DNA from: Paenibacillus sp. V4I3
Lineage (GTDB): Bacteria; Bacillota; Bacilli; Paenibacillales; NBRC-103111
Reading direction: 5' to 3'
Length of the DNA stretch: 64,000 nucleotides
NCBI RefSeq assembly: GCF_030817215.1
Contig: NZ_JAUSZA010000001.1
Coordinates: forward strand, 6,546,501-6,610,500
This document shows positions 26,248-35,175 of this stretch, piece after piece. The notes below the pieces were generated by a model. It saw only the letters and a list, made by a program, of their open reading frames with translations. It was not told the DNA's origin and made no database searches. The translations under genes were made by a program, and so were the position numbers. Numbering within the stretch: the first letter of the stretch is position 1; each line of letters begins with the position of its first letter.

Positions 26248-26329
26248 TTAAAGCTTCATTTTTAGACTCTCATGAGTCGCTTTAAATCCTAAACCTTCAT
26301 AGAAACGCAACGCTTCTTCTGAAGACTTA
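26248..26329 (-). pseudogene. C-terminal GNAT acetyltransferase fragment
   Basis: The minus frame YKSSEEALRFYEGLGFKATH plus a short tail and TAA is the characteristic end of a GNAT acetyltransferase (motif A/RFYExLGF). Nothing of the acetyl-CoA domain remains. The fragment starts inside the stop codon region of the RsfA-like gene, so a deletion has joined the two sequences. Confidence 0.7.
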
Positions 26330-26863
26330 TACATTCAAATTTAAGGAAGTTAAGCTTCTCGCTCTATTCATGATTTTGAGAAAGGTTTGAAGATCCTCTG
26401 TTGCAACATCTTCATTAGATTTGATTGTATCAAAGTTATTCTTTTGATTTTTCAATGCATTAATTTCAAGCCTAAGCTTCGAATTCTCGATTTTTAACTG
26501 TTCAAACTTGTGTGCTTGATCCTTCGCAATTTCTATGATTTGCCTAAATGCTTCATCATATTTTGGCAATGTAATTTCATCCTCAAGTGATAGAACACCA
26601 GAGACAGTCACATTATCTTTTCTTTTTTGATCTTTTTGTTTTTTCCTGTACAATTTAGCATCGTTTATCTCTGTTTCGTATTTTTTTCGTAGTTCTTTAT
26701 TCCATCGAAACCCACAAGCAGCCGCGGTGCGATTCAGTCTACTCGCTGATTCTTCAAATGCCTCAAGTTGAGTACTACCATTTTTAATGTGACTTATAAC
26801 TGTTTTAGCTAAAGTTAAATCATGAATTTCTGCCCAAGCATCTTCTCGTCTCTTATCTTTCAT
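26327..26863 (-). CDS. RsfA family prespore-type transcription factor
   Basis: A 178-residue protein with an N-terminal Myb/SANT-like DNA-binding domain (about 4-55: REDAWAEIHDLTLAKTVISH, then GSTQLEAFEESASRLNRTAAACGFRW), the signature of the RsfA/YlbO family. A basic linker and a C-terminal coiled coil (about 108-150) follow. In Bacillus, RsfA is produced in the forespore under sigma-F and tunes forespore gene expression. The 3' end abuts a GNAT fragment, so the last few codons may not be original. Confidence 0.9.
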   Translation of the reverse strand: MKDKRREDAWAEIHDLTLAKTVISHIKNGSTQLEAFEESASRLNRTAAACGFRWNKELRKKYETEINDAKLYRKKQKDQKRKDNVTVSGVLSLEDEITLPKYDEAFRQIIEIAKDQAHKFEQLKIENSKLRLEINALKNQKNNFDTIKSNEDVATEDLQTFLKIMNRARSLTSLNLNV

Positions 26864-26936
26864 TCTAGTCCACCTTCTTTACTATGTTATTAGAGATTGT
26901 TACCTGTAATACTAAATTTATTCAAAGATAATGCAT

Positions 26937-26970
26937 AAAAGACCCACATAGGGTATATGTGGGTCTCTTT
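26937..26970 (-). terminator. Terminator after the DUF4309 gene
   Basis: AGACCCACATA and TATGTGGGTCT form an 11-bp perfect stem followed on the minus strand by TTTTATG, 130 bp beyond the stop at 27100. Confidence 0.7.
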
Positions 26971-27099
26971 CTAAATCATATTAAATATTACTACACGGAA
27001 AGGATTCGTAGTTTTTAGGGTAAAATTTTTTTAGTATTTCTTTTTTCTCATCCGAGCCGGCCGCTCTCGTAAATAGCTTTAAACATTTAAGTTATCGTT

Positions 27100-27768
27100 T
27101 TATTTCATTTTTAATGACATATATTTTATTAAACCATTCTTGGTATCTGCATTGAAAAATACTTGGTAATCTCCAGCCTCATAATACAGATACCATCCGC
27201 TTTCAATATCGTTTAATCCTTCATCTTTCGGCTCTCCGATTGCTTTTTTTAATTCATCAACTGTACATTTGACTGTATCTCCACCTATTCTGATTGCACT
27301 GACACTTTCGTCTGGATTACCAAAGAAATAATAATAATCAAACCATGAATAATATTGCGTTTGCCAACTTCCTGTTTTTTGGGGCTCTCCCCATTTTTGA
27401 ATAACATCTTTTTTATTTGACCCAATACCAAATTCGATACCTTTAATTTTCCCTTCCGATGCAGATGTAAGAAAATCTTTGTCTAACACCAACTTTTTAC
27501 TCAAATTGGTGTCTTCTATAGAAATGATTTTTGTATCATCCTCGTATTTCACGATTTTCCCCATACTTTCAGCTACGAAACGAACAGGTACATATGCGTG
27601 ACCATTATGATTTAACACTACATATTCGTTCGTGTCCAATTGTTTACTTAAACCATTAAATTCAAATGTAGCAGGAAACAAGTAAGCTTGTATTGTGTCA
27701 GACGCGTAGGCAGCAGTCGAAGCGGTCAAAATAATACCACACGTTAAACCAAGGATGAATTTTTTCAA
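27100..27768 (-). CDS. Secreted stalk-domain protein with DUF4309-like domain
   Basis: A 222-residue exported protein: signal peptide to AYA (1-23), one copper amine oxidase N-terminal-like domain (about 28-95, with GHAYVPVRFVAESMGKIVKY) and a DUF4309-like C-terminal domain (about 105-222, with IEFGIGSNKKDVIQKWGEPQ and YYYFFGNPDESVSAIRIGG). The TTG start follows AGGAGG by nine bases. Proteins of this type are frequent in Paenibacillus and are thought to be wall-associated; no activity is known. Confidence 0.87.
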   Translation of the reverse strand: MKKFILGLTCGIILTASTAAYASDTIQAYLFPATFEFNGLSKQLDTNEYVVLNHNGHAYVPVRFVAESMGKIVKYEDDTKIISIEDTNLSKKLVLDKDFLTSASEGKIKGIEFGIGSNKKDVIQKWGEPQKTGSWQTQYYSWFDYYYFFGNPDESVSAIRIGGDTVKCTVDELKKAIGEPKDEGLNDIESGWYLYYEAGDYQVFFNADTKNGLIKYMSLKMK

Positions 27769-27875
27769 ATCCGTTTACCTCCTAATATGAATGTTGTTAC
27801 TTATAAGACGTGTTGCAAACACAATAAGTTTCTAGGCGTAGATTGGTTGGTTTGCAAAGAACAACTTACGCTACT

Positions 27876-27950
27876 CAGCCCGTTACTTGAATGAACAAAA
27901 GAGGAGCTGCCGCGAGGTAAGCTCCTTCACTATCGTTTTTTCGTCAGCGG
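27876..27950 (+). repeat. Dispersed intergenic repeat, copy 4
   Basis: It reads AGCCCGTTACTTGAATGAAC, then the GGAGCTGCCGCGAGG hairpin and CTATCGTTTTTTCGTCAGCG. It sits in the 400-bp gap 27769-28170. Confidence 0.85.
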
Positions 27951-28030
27951 AATGACCCACACGATTCATCTGGAGTCCCCTGAAAGCAGTATCATCACTA
28001 CTTGTTCATTTCTCGCATCAACAACTAAAG

Positions 28031-28159
28031 TTATACATGGAATATTTCATGTATTCCTTCAATTTCAAGCTCTTTGCCGAATGCGAACCTTTTCACTTTG
28101 AAAATATAGTTCGCAACATGCAACGAAATTCGTAACAAAATTAGTAATACTGAAAGTAT
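28031..28159 (-). other. Possible gene remnant downstream of GH43
   Basis: A startless minus frame contains VANYIFKVKRFAFGKELEIE and ends in a stop at 28031. It may be a remnant of a small gene; no family was recognised. The rest of the gap holds only repeat copy 4. Confidence 0.25.
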
Positions 28160-28170
28160 GTCGTTTTATG

Positions 28171-29100
28171 TTAATACCCGTTTTTTATCCTGTTGTACTC
28201 TTCCATTGTTATTGAAAGCACAGTCCCGTGTTTGAAGCGGTAAGGGAAGCTGAAGCTTTCATCCGATCGGATAAAGAGTCCACTATTAATCTCATCTGCT
28301 ATAAAAGGAACATAGCCCTGCCCTTCTCCCTCGACACCGAAAAAGTCCAGCATCAGGCACCATTTACCATTTGTCAGCTTATACGCTGTAGGCGCTTCAT
28401 AGGCGGAGTGGCCGAGCTTTGCCATTTCCCCATTGAAAGCCTCGATTGTTGTGTATTCACCGGTAAGGGTTTCTCCCTTTTGCAGGATAATCCCAGTAGG
28501 GTTTGCTTCGCTTTTCAAGAATCGGTAGTACATGCCGTTTTCCTCGTAGATGGCAGAATCAATGACCCCGCTATCTTCCTTCCGGTACAGCAGCTGTGGT
28601 TTAGTAAAGCTTTCAAAATCCTTTGTTCGAGAGTAATAGATTGCTTTATGCTCAAAATTAGTGGAAGCATGAGCCGATGACCAGTGAATGACGTAGTCTT
28701 TATTGATATGATCGTAAATCACATCCGGCGCCCAAAGACAGCCGAAATCCTCATCGCCTAATTCGATCATTCTTTGTTCCGACCAGTTCAGAAGGTCATC
28801 CGATTCCCACAAGGAAAGACTTTTGCTTCCCTCTCTGACGATGTTCTCCCAGCTTCCCTTGTACTTCGTATTCAAACAGTTGGCAAGGCTCAAGTCGGTG
28901 GCAAGGATATAAAATTTGCCGTACTTCGTTCGAACGATTGTATGGTCTCGAACTCCCTTATCACCTTTTTCACTCCAGATAACGGGTTGTCCACCGTTTA
29001 CCTGTTCCCAGTTAAACCCATCCGTACTAAGTGCATAATAGACCTGCTCGCCATCAGGGGTTTTCTTTTCTTTAAAATGTACGAATAAATAAGCTTCCAT
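28171..29100 (-). CDS. GH43 glycosidase, intracellular
   Basis: A protein of about 309 residues without signal peptide, a five-bladed GH43 propeller. Candidate catalytic residues are the Asp in VRDHTIV (about 52), Asp in GVIDSAIY (about 181) and Glu in SAYEAPT (about 235); FGCLWAPDVIYD is a family strand. GH43 enzymes remove arabinose or xylose from side chains. GAGGAG lies 12 bases before the ATG at 29100; a TTG three codons earlier is too close to it. It is last in the GH51-GH43-GH43 run, so it likely acts on imported arabinose-containing oligosaccharides. Confidence 0.88.
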   Translation of the reverse strand: MEAYLFVHFKEKKTPDGEQVYYALSTDGFNWEQVNGGQPVIWSEKGDKGVRDHTIVRTKYGKFYILATDLSLANCLNTKYKGSWENIVREGSKSLSLWESDDLLNWSEQRMIELGDEDFGCLWAPDVIYDHINKDYVIHWSSAHASTNFEHKAIYYSRTKDFESFTKPQLLYRKEDSGVIDSAIYEENGMYYRFLKSEANPTGIILQKGETLTGEYTTIEAFNGEMAKLGHSAYEAPTAYKLTNGKWCLMLDFFGVEGEGQGYVPFIADEINSGLFIRSDESFSFPYRFKHGTVLSITMEEYNRIKNGY

Positions 29101-29129
29101 TAGATTCAATTACTCCTCTCAATATCGAT

Positions 29130-29158
29130 AACAGCCGTCACTCCGAATGACGGCTGTT
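29130..29158. terminator. Intercistronic hairpin between the two GH43 genes
   Basis: AACAGCCGTCA and TGACGGCTGTT form an 11-bp perfect stem. There is no good T run on the minus strand, so it may only dampen transcription or protect the upstream mRNA. Confidence 0.5.
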
Positions 29159-29185
29159 TCATTAAGCTGCTATGCTTACAGCATT

Positions 29186-30142
29186 TCACTCGGGTTCGCC
29201 GAATTCTGGGACCCCCTCCTCGTTCCAATCCAATACTTTGACACGTGCATGACGATTGGGGTCGTACAGCGGATCGCCGACGATTTCCTTATAGTCTCGG
29301 GAATGGTAGACCAGGATATCGGCCGAACCATCTTCCGAGAGGGTGAAGCAGTTGTGGCCTGGGCCGTATTGTCCGGATTCTTCGCTCGTTCGGAAGACGG
29401 GTTCCGGAGATTTCGTCCATGATTGCGGGTCTAACAAGTCACTGGTATCCGATGCTGTCAACAGCCCTATGCAGTAATTGCTGTCCGTGGCGCTTGCCGA
29501 GTAGCTGATAAATATTTTGCCGTTCTTCTTCAGTACCGCAGGCCCTTCATTCACCCGGTGGCCAATGATTTCCCACGCATATTCCGGTTTCGAAAGCAGG
29601 ACCTGCTCGCCGCGAATCGTCCACGGCTCGGACATCTCGGCAATATACAGATTGGAATCTGCTTGCTTGTATTGCGCCCAAACCAAATATCTTACGCCCC
29701 GATGCTCAAAGGATGTAGCATCCAAAGAGAAGGATTCCCAATTGGTTCGAAGCTGACCTTTTTCAACCCATGTCGGTTCCAACGGGTTGGCCGCATCATT
29801 TTCCAGGACGTACATACAGATCTCCCACGCCGTCTCGTACTCATCCGATCCGCCGGCGGCAAAATACATATACCATTTGCCATCGATATAATGGAGTTCA
29901 GGCGCCCAAATATGCCCGCTCATTCTGCCCTTCTCGTGTTTTCGCCAAATGACGACCGGTTCGGCGGTACCGAGCTCCTGAATCGTTCTTGCCCTTCTAA
30001 GCTCGATGCAGTCGTACGCGGGAACGGAAGCGGTAAAATAATAGTAGCCGTCCGTATGTTTATAAATCCAGGGGTCAGCCCGCTGTTCAACGAGCGGGTT
30101 AGGGAATTGGCGTTTGCTTTGAATTTGTTCTTTTGACAGCAT
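29186..30142 (-). CDS. GH43 alpha-L-arabinofuranosidase-like enzyme, intracellular
   Basis: A 318-residue single-domain GH43 protein without signal peptide. The catalytic base is in RADPWIYKH (Asp23), the pKa modulator in SLDATSF (Asp141) and the acid in VNEGPAVL (Glu199); GHIWAPELHY is a family strand. Overall it resembles exo-1,5-alpha-arabinofuranosidases of the GH43 subfamily 26 type, but shorter and cytoplasmic. It starts 10 bp after the GH51 stop, so the two are co-translated. The likely substrates are arabino-oligosaccharides brought in by the ABC importer. Confidence 0.9.
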   Translation of the reverse strand: MLSKEQIQSKRQFPNPLVEQRADPWIYKHTDGYYYFTASVPAYDCIELRRARTIQELGTAEPVVIWRKHEKGRMSGHIWAPELHYIDGKWYMYFAAGGSDEYETAWEICMYVLENDAANPLEPTWVEKGQLRTNWESFSLDATSFEHRGVRYLVWAQYKQADSNLYIAEMSEPWTIRGEQVLLSKPEYAWEIIGHRVNEGPAVLKKNGKIFISYSASATDSNYCIGLLTASDTSDLLDPQSWTKSPEPVFRTSEESGQYGPGHNCFTLSEDGSADILVYHSRDYKEIVGDPLYDPNRHARVKVLDWNEEGVPEFGEPE

Positions 30143-30152
30143 AATATACTCC

Positions 30153-32537
30153 TTATCTCACTCTGAATACAGTGATAGAATGTTTGGGGAAATCGTAATG
30201 AAAACTGCAACCTACCGTACTGAATTCCTTCTGCTTCGGCGACACCCGCTCAGGCGATGCAAACGTGTTTTCGTCATCCGGCGCATGGTCGGACATCTCG
30301 TTTACTTCTACGGTCAAAGACGTTTTATGCAAATCTGCCAAAGCAATCTGTGCGCTAACGCTATTCTCCTGCACATTGACTACCTTAACGATGACATCCC
30401 CTGTGGAACGTTCGTAGCTTGCCGAATAATACAGAGGCTCGATCACCGGAAGCTTGTCTTCCGTGTCATGGAACAGTACGTTGTTAATCCAGGCACGGAT
30501 CTGTCTTCCCGATACTTCTAATGTTAACTCATATTCCATGTCAGGTTCCACGTTAAATATGCTTTGGGTCAGGCAAGAGGTTCTTCCATTCATGCTGGAA
30601 CACAGCGCGGAATCCTGATTCTGCCACCCGCCAAAATCCCAGATCAATTGATTGTTATCGTCACGTTTGCCAAAATAAAGGTTGAACCCTTTGGGTCCGC
30701 TGATTTTTTGGGCTTTCAGACTCAGCGTATAGTTCTCCCAATCCGTTTCTCCCAAGTCCAGTGTTCGTAGTGACGTTCCGCCCAGCCGGTCTTCATCCGT
30801 ATCCGACAACTCGGCAGACAAGCCGTTCAGCTCTTTCATTTCTCCGGAATCGTTGTTAACCAGTTTCATGTCCCAAAAGCGGAAGGAACAACGGTCTGTC
30901 TCGAGTGCAAACGCTCCGTTAATCGGCTTCATTGTGTTTTCCTGTTTTTCATCTAACCCGTATGCTTCAATTTTTAAGAGTTGATCTCCTTGATGGTGCA
31001 TAAACAGCTTCTGCACATAATAGTTTGCCGTTCCGTATACTTCATGATTGTTGAACCAAATCATGTCTGGTTTCCAATTGATGTAATCCACATTGCAAAG
31101 CATCGGCGCATAGCAGGCCAGTCCTACCGCATGAGCATTTTTTTCCAAGCCCGTCATAAACGCAGCTTCTACAAGGGCATTATAATACGTGTTTCCCCAT
31201 GAAGCGTATTCGCCCAAAAACACTTTTGGCTCATCGGCTTTGAATGTATCGTAACGGTTATAATTTGCCAGAAACCATTCCGGTGACTGATAATAGTGCT
31301 CGTCCACAAGATCCGATTTATTTTCTTTTGCGGATTTCCACCCGCGGTCATATTCACTCCCGGCCGCAAACGGACCGGCGGAGTTGATGATTTTGATATC
31401 CGGATATTTCTCTTTGATTGCTCGATGGAAATAGGGATAGCGTTCAAAAAACGGCTCTCCGACTTCTTCGTTTCCGATGCCGACATACTCCAGACCAAAC
31501 GGTTCCGGGTGACCCAACTGCGCCCGTATTGCCCCCCATTCGGTTGAAGGGTCGCCATTGGCAAATTCGATCAAATCAAGAGCGTCATCAATCCAGGGCT
31601 GCAGCTCGTCAATCGGAACGATTCGTTTATGGTGCGGGTCATATCCGCCCGGCAGAATCGGTATCGGCTTGGCGCCAATATCCTCACAGAACAGAAAGTA
31701 TTCATAATATCCCAATCCGAGTGTCTGATTATAGCTCCAATTATTCCGTCTGGCCGGTCTTTGCGCTATATCGCCTAACGTGTTTTTCCAGCGGTACATC
31801 GAATCTCGGTCATCGGGATTCAAAGAACCGTCGTGTATCAGGCAGCCTCCCGGAAACCGCATAAACTTAGGTCTAAGATCCGCGAGCAAGGCGGCAATGT
31901 CTTCCCGCATGCCGTTCGGCCGATTGCGAAAGGTCTTTTCCGGAAAAAGGGACACCATATCCAGATAAAGCTTTCCTTTTCCTTTCGTCACAATCACAAG
32001 ACGGCTGCTGGTATCGGTGGCGTTCGCCGTAATTGTCGCAGCATATTGGGTCCATTCGGACGATTGCACCACGATCGTTGCCTCACCATGAACGGTGCCG
32101 TCTGTCCCTTCAATCGTTACGACAACCGGCTCATCGAAGCTTGCATCTCGCCGTGCATAAACCGAAAATAGATAGGTTTCTCCCTGTTTGGCGGGAATGC
32201 CGCTGTTAAAGCCCAAGTTCATCATCCCGACACCGCCGCCCTCGGATACAATATCGATGGCAACGTAATGCAGGTTGCGCGGGTTTAAAGGATGACTGTC
32301 TTCTACGTTGATTTCCGCCTTTCCGCCACCTCTCTCGATTTTTTCCCAAGCTGTCAAGGCATGGTATTCCGCACGATCGATCGGATCGAATTCAAAAGAA
32401 CGGTTTTGAACAAGCTCCGCATAAAGCCCTCCATCCGCCGCATGATTCAGATCCTCGAAAAAAATGCCGAACAAATCGCCTAATTCCGCACCCCTCTCTT
32501 GTGTATATATAGTTAAGGTTGGTTGAGCTCTCGTCAT
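30153..32537 (-). CDS. GH51 alpha-L-arabinofuranosidase, multidomain, intracellular
   Basis: A 794-residue enzyme. A short N-terminal strand region leads into a CBM4/9-like domain (about 80-205) and the GH51 (beta/alpha)8 domain (about 210-560). The acid/base is Glu357 in VGIGNEEVGE and the nucleophile Glu443 in VFLGEYASWG. A jelly-roll insertion (about 570-705, FNLYFGKRDDNN) and the usual C-terminal beta-sandwich follow. AAAGGAGA selects the ATG at 32537. No signal peptide is present. It releases terminal arabinofuranose and is the first gene of the glycosidase operon. An AraC-type regulator is divergent. Confidence 0.92.
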   Translation of the reverse strand: MTRAQPTLTIYTQERGAELGDLFGIFFEDLNHAADGGLYAELVQNRSFEFDPIDRAEYHALTAWEKIERGGGKAEINVEDSHPLNPRNLHYVAIDIVSEGGGVGMMNLGFNSGIPAKQGETYLFSVYARRDASFDEPVVVTIEGTDGTVHGEATIVVQSSEWTQYAATITANATDTSSRLVIVTKGKGKLYLDMVSLFPEKTFRNRPNGMREDIAALLADLRPKFMRFPGGCLIHDGSLNPDDRDSMYRWKNTLGDIAQRPARRNNWSYNQTLGLGYYEYFLFCEDIGAKPIPILPGGYDPHHKRIVPIDELQPWIDDALDLIEFANGDPSTEWGAIRAQLGHPEPFGLEYVGIGNEEVGEPFFERYPYFHRAIKEKYPDIKIINSAGPFAAGSEYDRGWKSAKENKSDLVDEHYYQSPEWFLANYNRYDTFKADEPKVFLGEYASWGNTYYNALVEAAFMTGLEKNAHAVGLACYAPMLCNVDYINWKPDMIWFNNHEVYGTANYYVQKLFMHHQGDQLLKIEAYGLDEKQENTMKPINGAFALETDRCSFRFWDMKLVNNDSGEMKELNGLSAELSDTDEDRLGGTSLRTLDLGETDWENYTLSLKAQKISGPKGFNLYFGKRDDNNQLIWDFGGWQNQDSALCSSMNGRTSCLTQSIFNVEPDMEYELTLEVSGRQIRAWINNVLFHDTEDKLPVIEPLYYSASYERSTGDVIVKVVNVQENSVSAQIALADLHKTSLTVEVNEMSDHAPDDENTFASPERVSPKQKEFSTVGCSFHYDFPKHSITVFRVR

Positions 32538-32578
32538 GAATTCGTCTCCTTTACTCCTTTTCATTCGATTTTAAGTGC

Positions 32579-32607
32579 TTGTTCATCCGAAAACAATCCA
32601 TTATAAT
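32579..32607 (+). promoter_or_regulatory. Promoter of the araC-type gene
   Basis: TTGTTC (32579-32584), 17 bp, TATAAT (32602-32607). The -10 lies in the palindrome CCATTATAATGG at the centre of the divergent region, so the GH51 operon may use the same AT-rich core in the other direction. Confidence 0.55.
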
Positions 32608-32719
32608 GGCTTAAAACTGACCTATCGTGCTTTTTAAGGAAATACACAATGATTACAATGATTAGTTGCAGATATCATATTTGACATACATCATTCAAGA
32701 AGGAGCATGTGACATTCCG

Positions 32720-33607
32720 ATGAAACACCATCTCCCTTATCAAACACTGGGTTACCGTTTCTGGGATACGCTGAACGATTCCGATTTCTATCATCTCTTC
32801 GCCCTTGGCTATGACAAAGTGACTTCTCACACCTACGATTGGGATGGCTTGAAGCGGATTGACGGTCCCCTTTATTTATTCCAATATACGGTTTCCGGCT
32901 ACGGGAACGTTATCATAGACGGACACACCTATCGAGTAGATCCCGGGTACGCGTTTCTGCTCGATATTCCAAGTCACCATCGCTATTTCCTGCCTAAATC
33001 AAGCGATGCTTGGGAATTTTATTTCATCTTATTCCGACCGTCGAATCTGGAGAACCACTGGCAAGAGCTGATACGAAGGCTCTCCCGCGTCGCTTATATC
33101 CCGCCAGACAGCTCCGTGATCCATAGCCTGCAGGATGCGTTTTCTGCCGGGGTTAACAGTCGGATTACGGACGGTTATTTAGCTTCTTCTTTGGTCTACC
33201 GGTTTGTAATGGAACTATTTCGTTTCAGCACGGGCCGCACCAAGGAAAAGGAACATTGGCCGTCAGCTGTCCGCCAAGCCGCCCAAGAGTTGGAAACCCG
33301 CTACCGCTATATCCAAAGCCTCGATGAAATCGCCGCTAATGCCGGACTGTCGAAATATCATTTTGTCAGGGTGTTCCGAAAGTTTACCGGTTTTACGCCT
33401 ATCGAATACTTAACGAAAATACGGGTGGAACGTTCCATTGACCTGCTTCGCAGCACCAGCTTAAGTATAGATGCGGTAGCTAAGGAAGTCGGTTATGCCG
33501 GCGGCAGTTATTTCATCAAAGTGTTCCGGCAGTGGGTCGGCTTTTCTCCTGGTGAATTCCGTTCGGGTCGTGAGCTTGTCGGGCTTCAGCGTATGAAGTT
33601 CGATTGA
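32720..33607 (+). CDS. AraC family regulator of the arabinosidase genes
   Basis: A 295-residue regulator: N-terminal cupin ligand domain (about 45-140, with GYGNVIIDGHTYRVDPGYAF) and a C-terminal double helix-turn-helix (about 190-290, LDEIAANAGLSKYHFVRVFR then IDAVAKEVGYAGGSYFIKVF). It lies between the divergent GH51 operon and the co-oriented GH27 gene, so both are presumed targets, with a sugar such as arabinose as ligand. The ATG has AAGGAG 14 bases upstream, a long spacing; a startless extension upstream is not used. Confidence 0.92.
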   Translation: MKHHLPYQTLGYRFWDTLNDSDFYHLFALGYDKVTSHTYDWDGLKRIDGPLYLFQYTVSGYGNVIIDGHTYRVDPGYAFLLDIPSHHRYFLPKSSDAWEFYFILFRPSNLENHWQELIRRLSRVAYIPPDSSVIHSLQDAFSAGVNSRITDGYLASSLVYRFVMELFRFSTGRTKEKEHWPSAVRQAAQELETRYRYIQSLDEIAANAGLSKYHFVRVFRKFTGFTPIEYLTKIRVERSIDLLRSTSLSIDAVAKEVGYAGGSYFIKVFRQWVGFSPGEFRSGRELVGLQRMKFD

Positions 33608-33739
33608 ACATAAGTTCGAGGATTCTGAAGAGCAATATTTTACAACTGGAAGCAAAACATTGTTATAGATAAAGGTTATTTCATTCTCTATCATACAAGT
33701 AGATGTACTATATACAAGAATGAGAGGGGAAACAAAAAT

Positions 33740-35023
33740 ATGAGTTCGAAGCATCATCTATTTGCAGAAACACCTCCTATGGGTTGGAACAGTTGGGATT
33801 GTTACGGGGCAAGCGTGACAGAGGAAGAAGTGCTCGGTAACGCTCGGTATATGGCAGAGCATATGAAGCCTTACGGCTGGGAATACGTCGTTGTAGATAT
33901 CCAGTGGTATGAGCCTGGGGCCAACTCCTCGCAGTACAGGCCATTTGTCCCTTTGGAAATGGACGAATACTCTCGCTTGATTCCTGCAACGAACCGTTTT
34001 CCTTCCGCTGCAGAAGGCAAAGGCTTCAAGCCTTTAGCTGACCAGGTTCACGCCCTTGGTCTGAAATTCGGCATTCATATCATGAGAGGTATCCCCCGCC
34101 AAGCTGTGCATGCCAACACGCCTATTCTTGGAACGGACCGCCGTGCCCGGGAAATTGCTGACAACAACATCTGCCCTTGGAATACGGATATGTATGGAGT
34201 AAATGCGAAGAGTGACGGCGCGCAGGCTTACTACGATTCCCTCTTCAGGCTCTATGCGGAGTGGGAGGTCGATTTCGTCAAGGTGGACGATATCGCAGCT
34301 TCCCGTTTATACCACATCCACCAACAAGAGATCGAAATGATACGCACAGCTATAGATCGCTCTGGCCGTGACATGGTGCTTAGCTTATCTCCGGGACCGG
34401 CGCCGCTTGAGTTTAACGAGACATTCGCCCAGAATGCCAATATGTGGCGGATGACGGACGATTATTGGGATATTTGGCCTCTTCTCCGTGATATGTTCGA
34501 AAGGTGCGAGAAATGGTATCCTCACGTTGGTGCCGGTCATTGGCCCGACTGCGATATGCTCCCCTTGGGTCATATCGGAATTCGTTCCGTAGACGGGGGA
34601 AGCAGTGACAGATGGACGCGGTTTACTAAGGAAGAACAGGTTACCATGATGACCCTGTGGACTATCTTCAGATCCCCCCTCATATTCGGCGGTGAACTTC
34701 GCGACAATGACGAGTGGACTCTCTCCCTCTTGACCAATGAAGAGGTTCTAGCGGTTCATCGGGCCAGTCACGACAACAAACCTCTGTATCGGGAGGGTGA
34801 TCACGTCGTATGGACGGCATCCGGTCCCTCGGGCGAGGTGTATATCGCACTTTTTAACACAGGAGATGAGCCTGCGGTAATTCAGGCTTCATGGGAGCAA
34901 CTCGGTCTGCAGGAGCCCAAACAGGCACGCGACTTGTGGAAGCGCGAGGATCTAGGAACCGTAAGCGAGCTGGCTTATACGCTGCCGCCACACAGCTCCA
35001 TGTTGGTAAAATTGTGTGGATGA
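33740..35023 (+). CDS. GH27 glycosidase (alpha-galactosidase/beta-L-arabinopyranosidase family)
   Basis: A 427-residue GH27 enzyme: N-terminal PPMGWNSWDCYG, nucleophile Asp183 in FVKVDDI, acid/base Asp241 in WRMTDDYWDIW, and a C-terminal antiparallel domain ending about residue 427. No signal peptide is present, so it acts inside the cell. GH27 includes alpha-galactosidases and beta-L-arabinopyranosidases; the arabinosidase neighbours favour the second, but sequence alone does not decide. It follows the AraC gene by 130 bp and ends at a strong terminator. Confidence 0.9.
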   Translation: MSSKHHLFAETPPMGWNSWDCYGASVTEEEVLGNARYMAEHMKPYGWEYVVVDIQWYEPGANSSQYRPFVPLEMDEYSRLIPATNRFPSAAEGKGFKPLADQVHALGLKFGIHIMRGIPRQAVHANTPILGTDRRAREIADNNICPWNTDMYGVNAKSDGAQAYYDSLFRLYAEWEVDFVKVDDIAASRLYHIHQQEIEMIRTAIDRSGRDMVLSLSPGPAPLEFNETFAQNANMWRMTDDYWDIWPLLRDMFERCEKWYPHVGAGHWPDCDMLPLGHIGIRSVDGGSSDRWTRFTKEEQVTMMTLWTIFRSPLIFGGELRDNDEWTLSLLTNEEVLAVHRASHDNKPLYREGDHVVWTASGPSGEVYIALFNTGDEPAVIQASWEQLGLQEPKQARDLWKREDLGTVSELAYTLPPHSSMLVKLCG

Positions 35024-35075
35024 GGCACCAATTTCATACCTTACGGCAGTTTCAACTGAACATATTCGATTTTTG

Positions 35076-35106
35076 AAGGACCTGAGGCTCTGCCTCAGGT
35101 CCTTTG
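35076..35106. terminator. Terminator between GH27 and the ABC operon
   Basis: AAGGACCTGAGG and CCTCAGGTCCTT form a 12-bp stem with a five-base loop, serving the convergent genes. Confidence 0.85.
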
Positions 35107-35175
35107 TATACATTGTGTCAAAGCGAATCTAAGGACTAACTAAAGATAATTTTGGAGATGTAAGCTTTCCAATTT

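Noticed and set aside
29558..30136. 192-codon plus-strand frame inside GH43
   Set aside because: It is entirely antisense to a convincing GH43 gene with catalytic residues.
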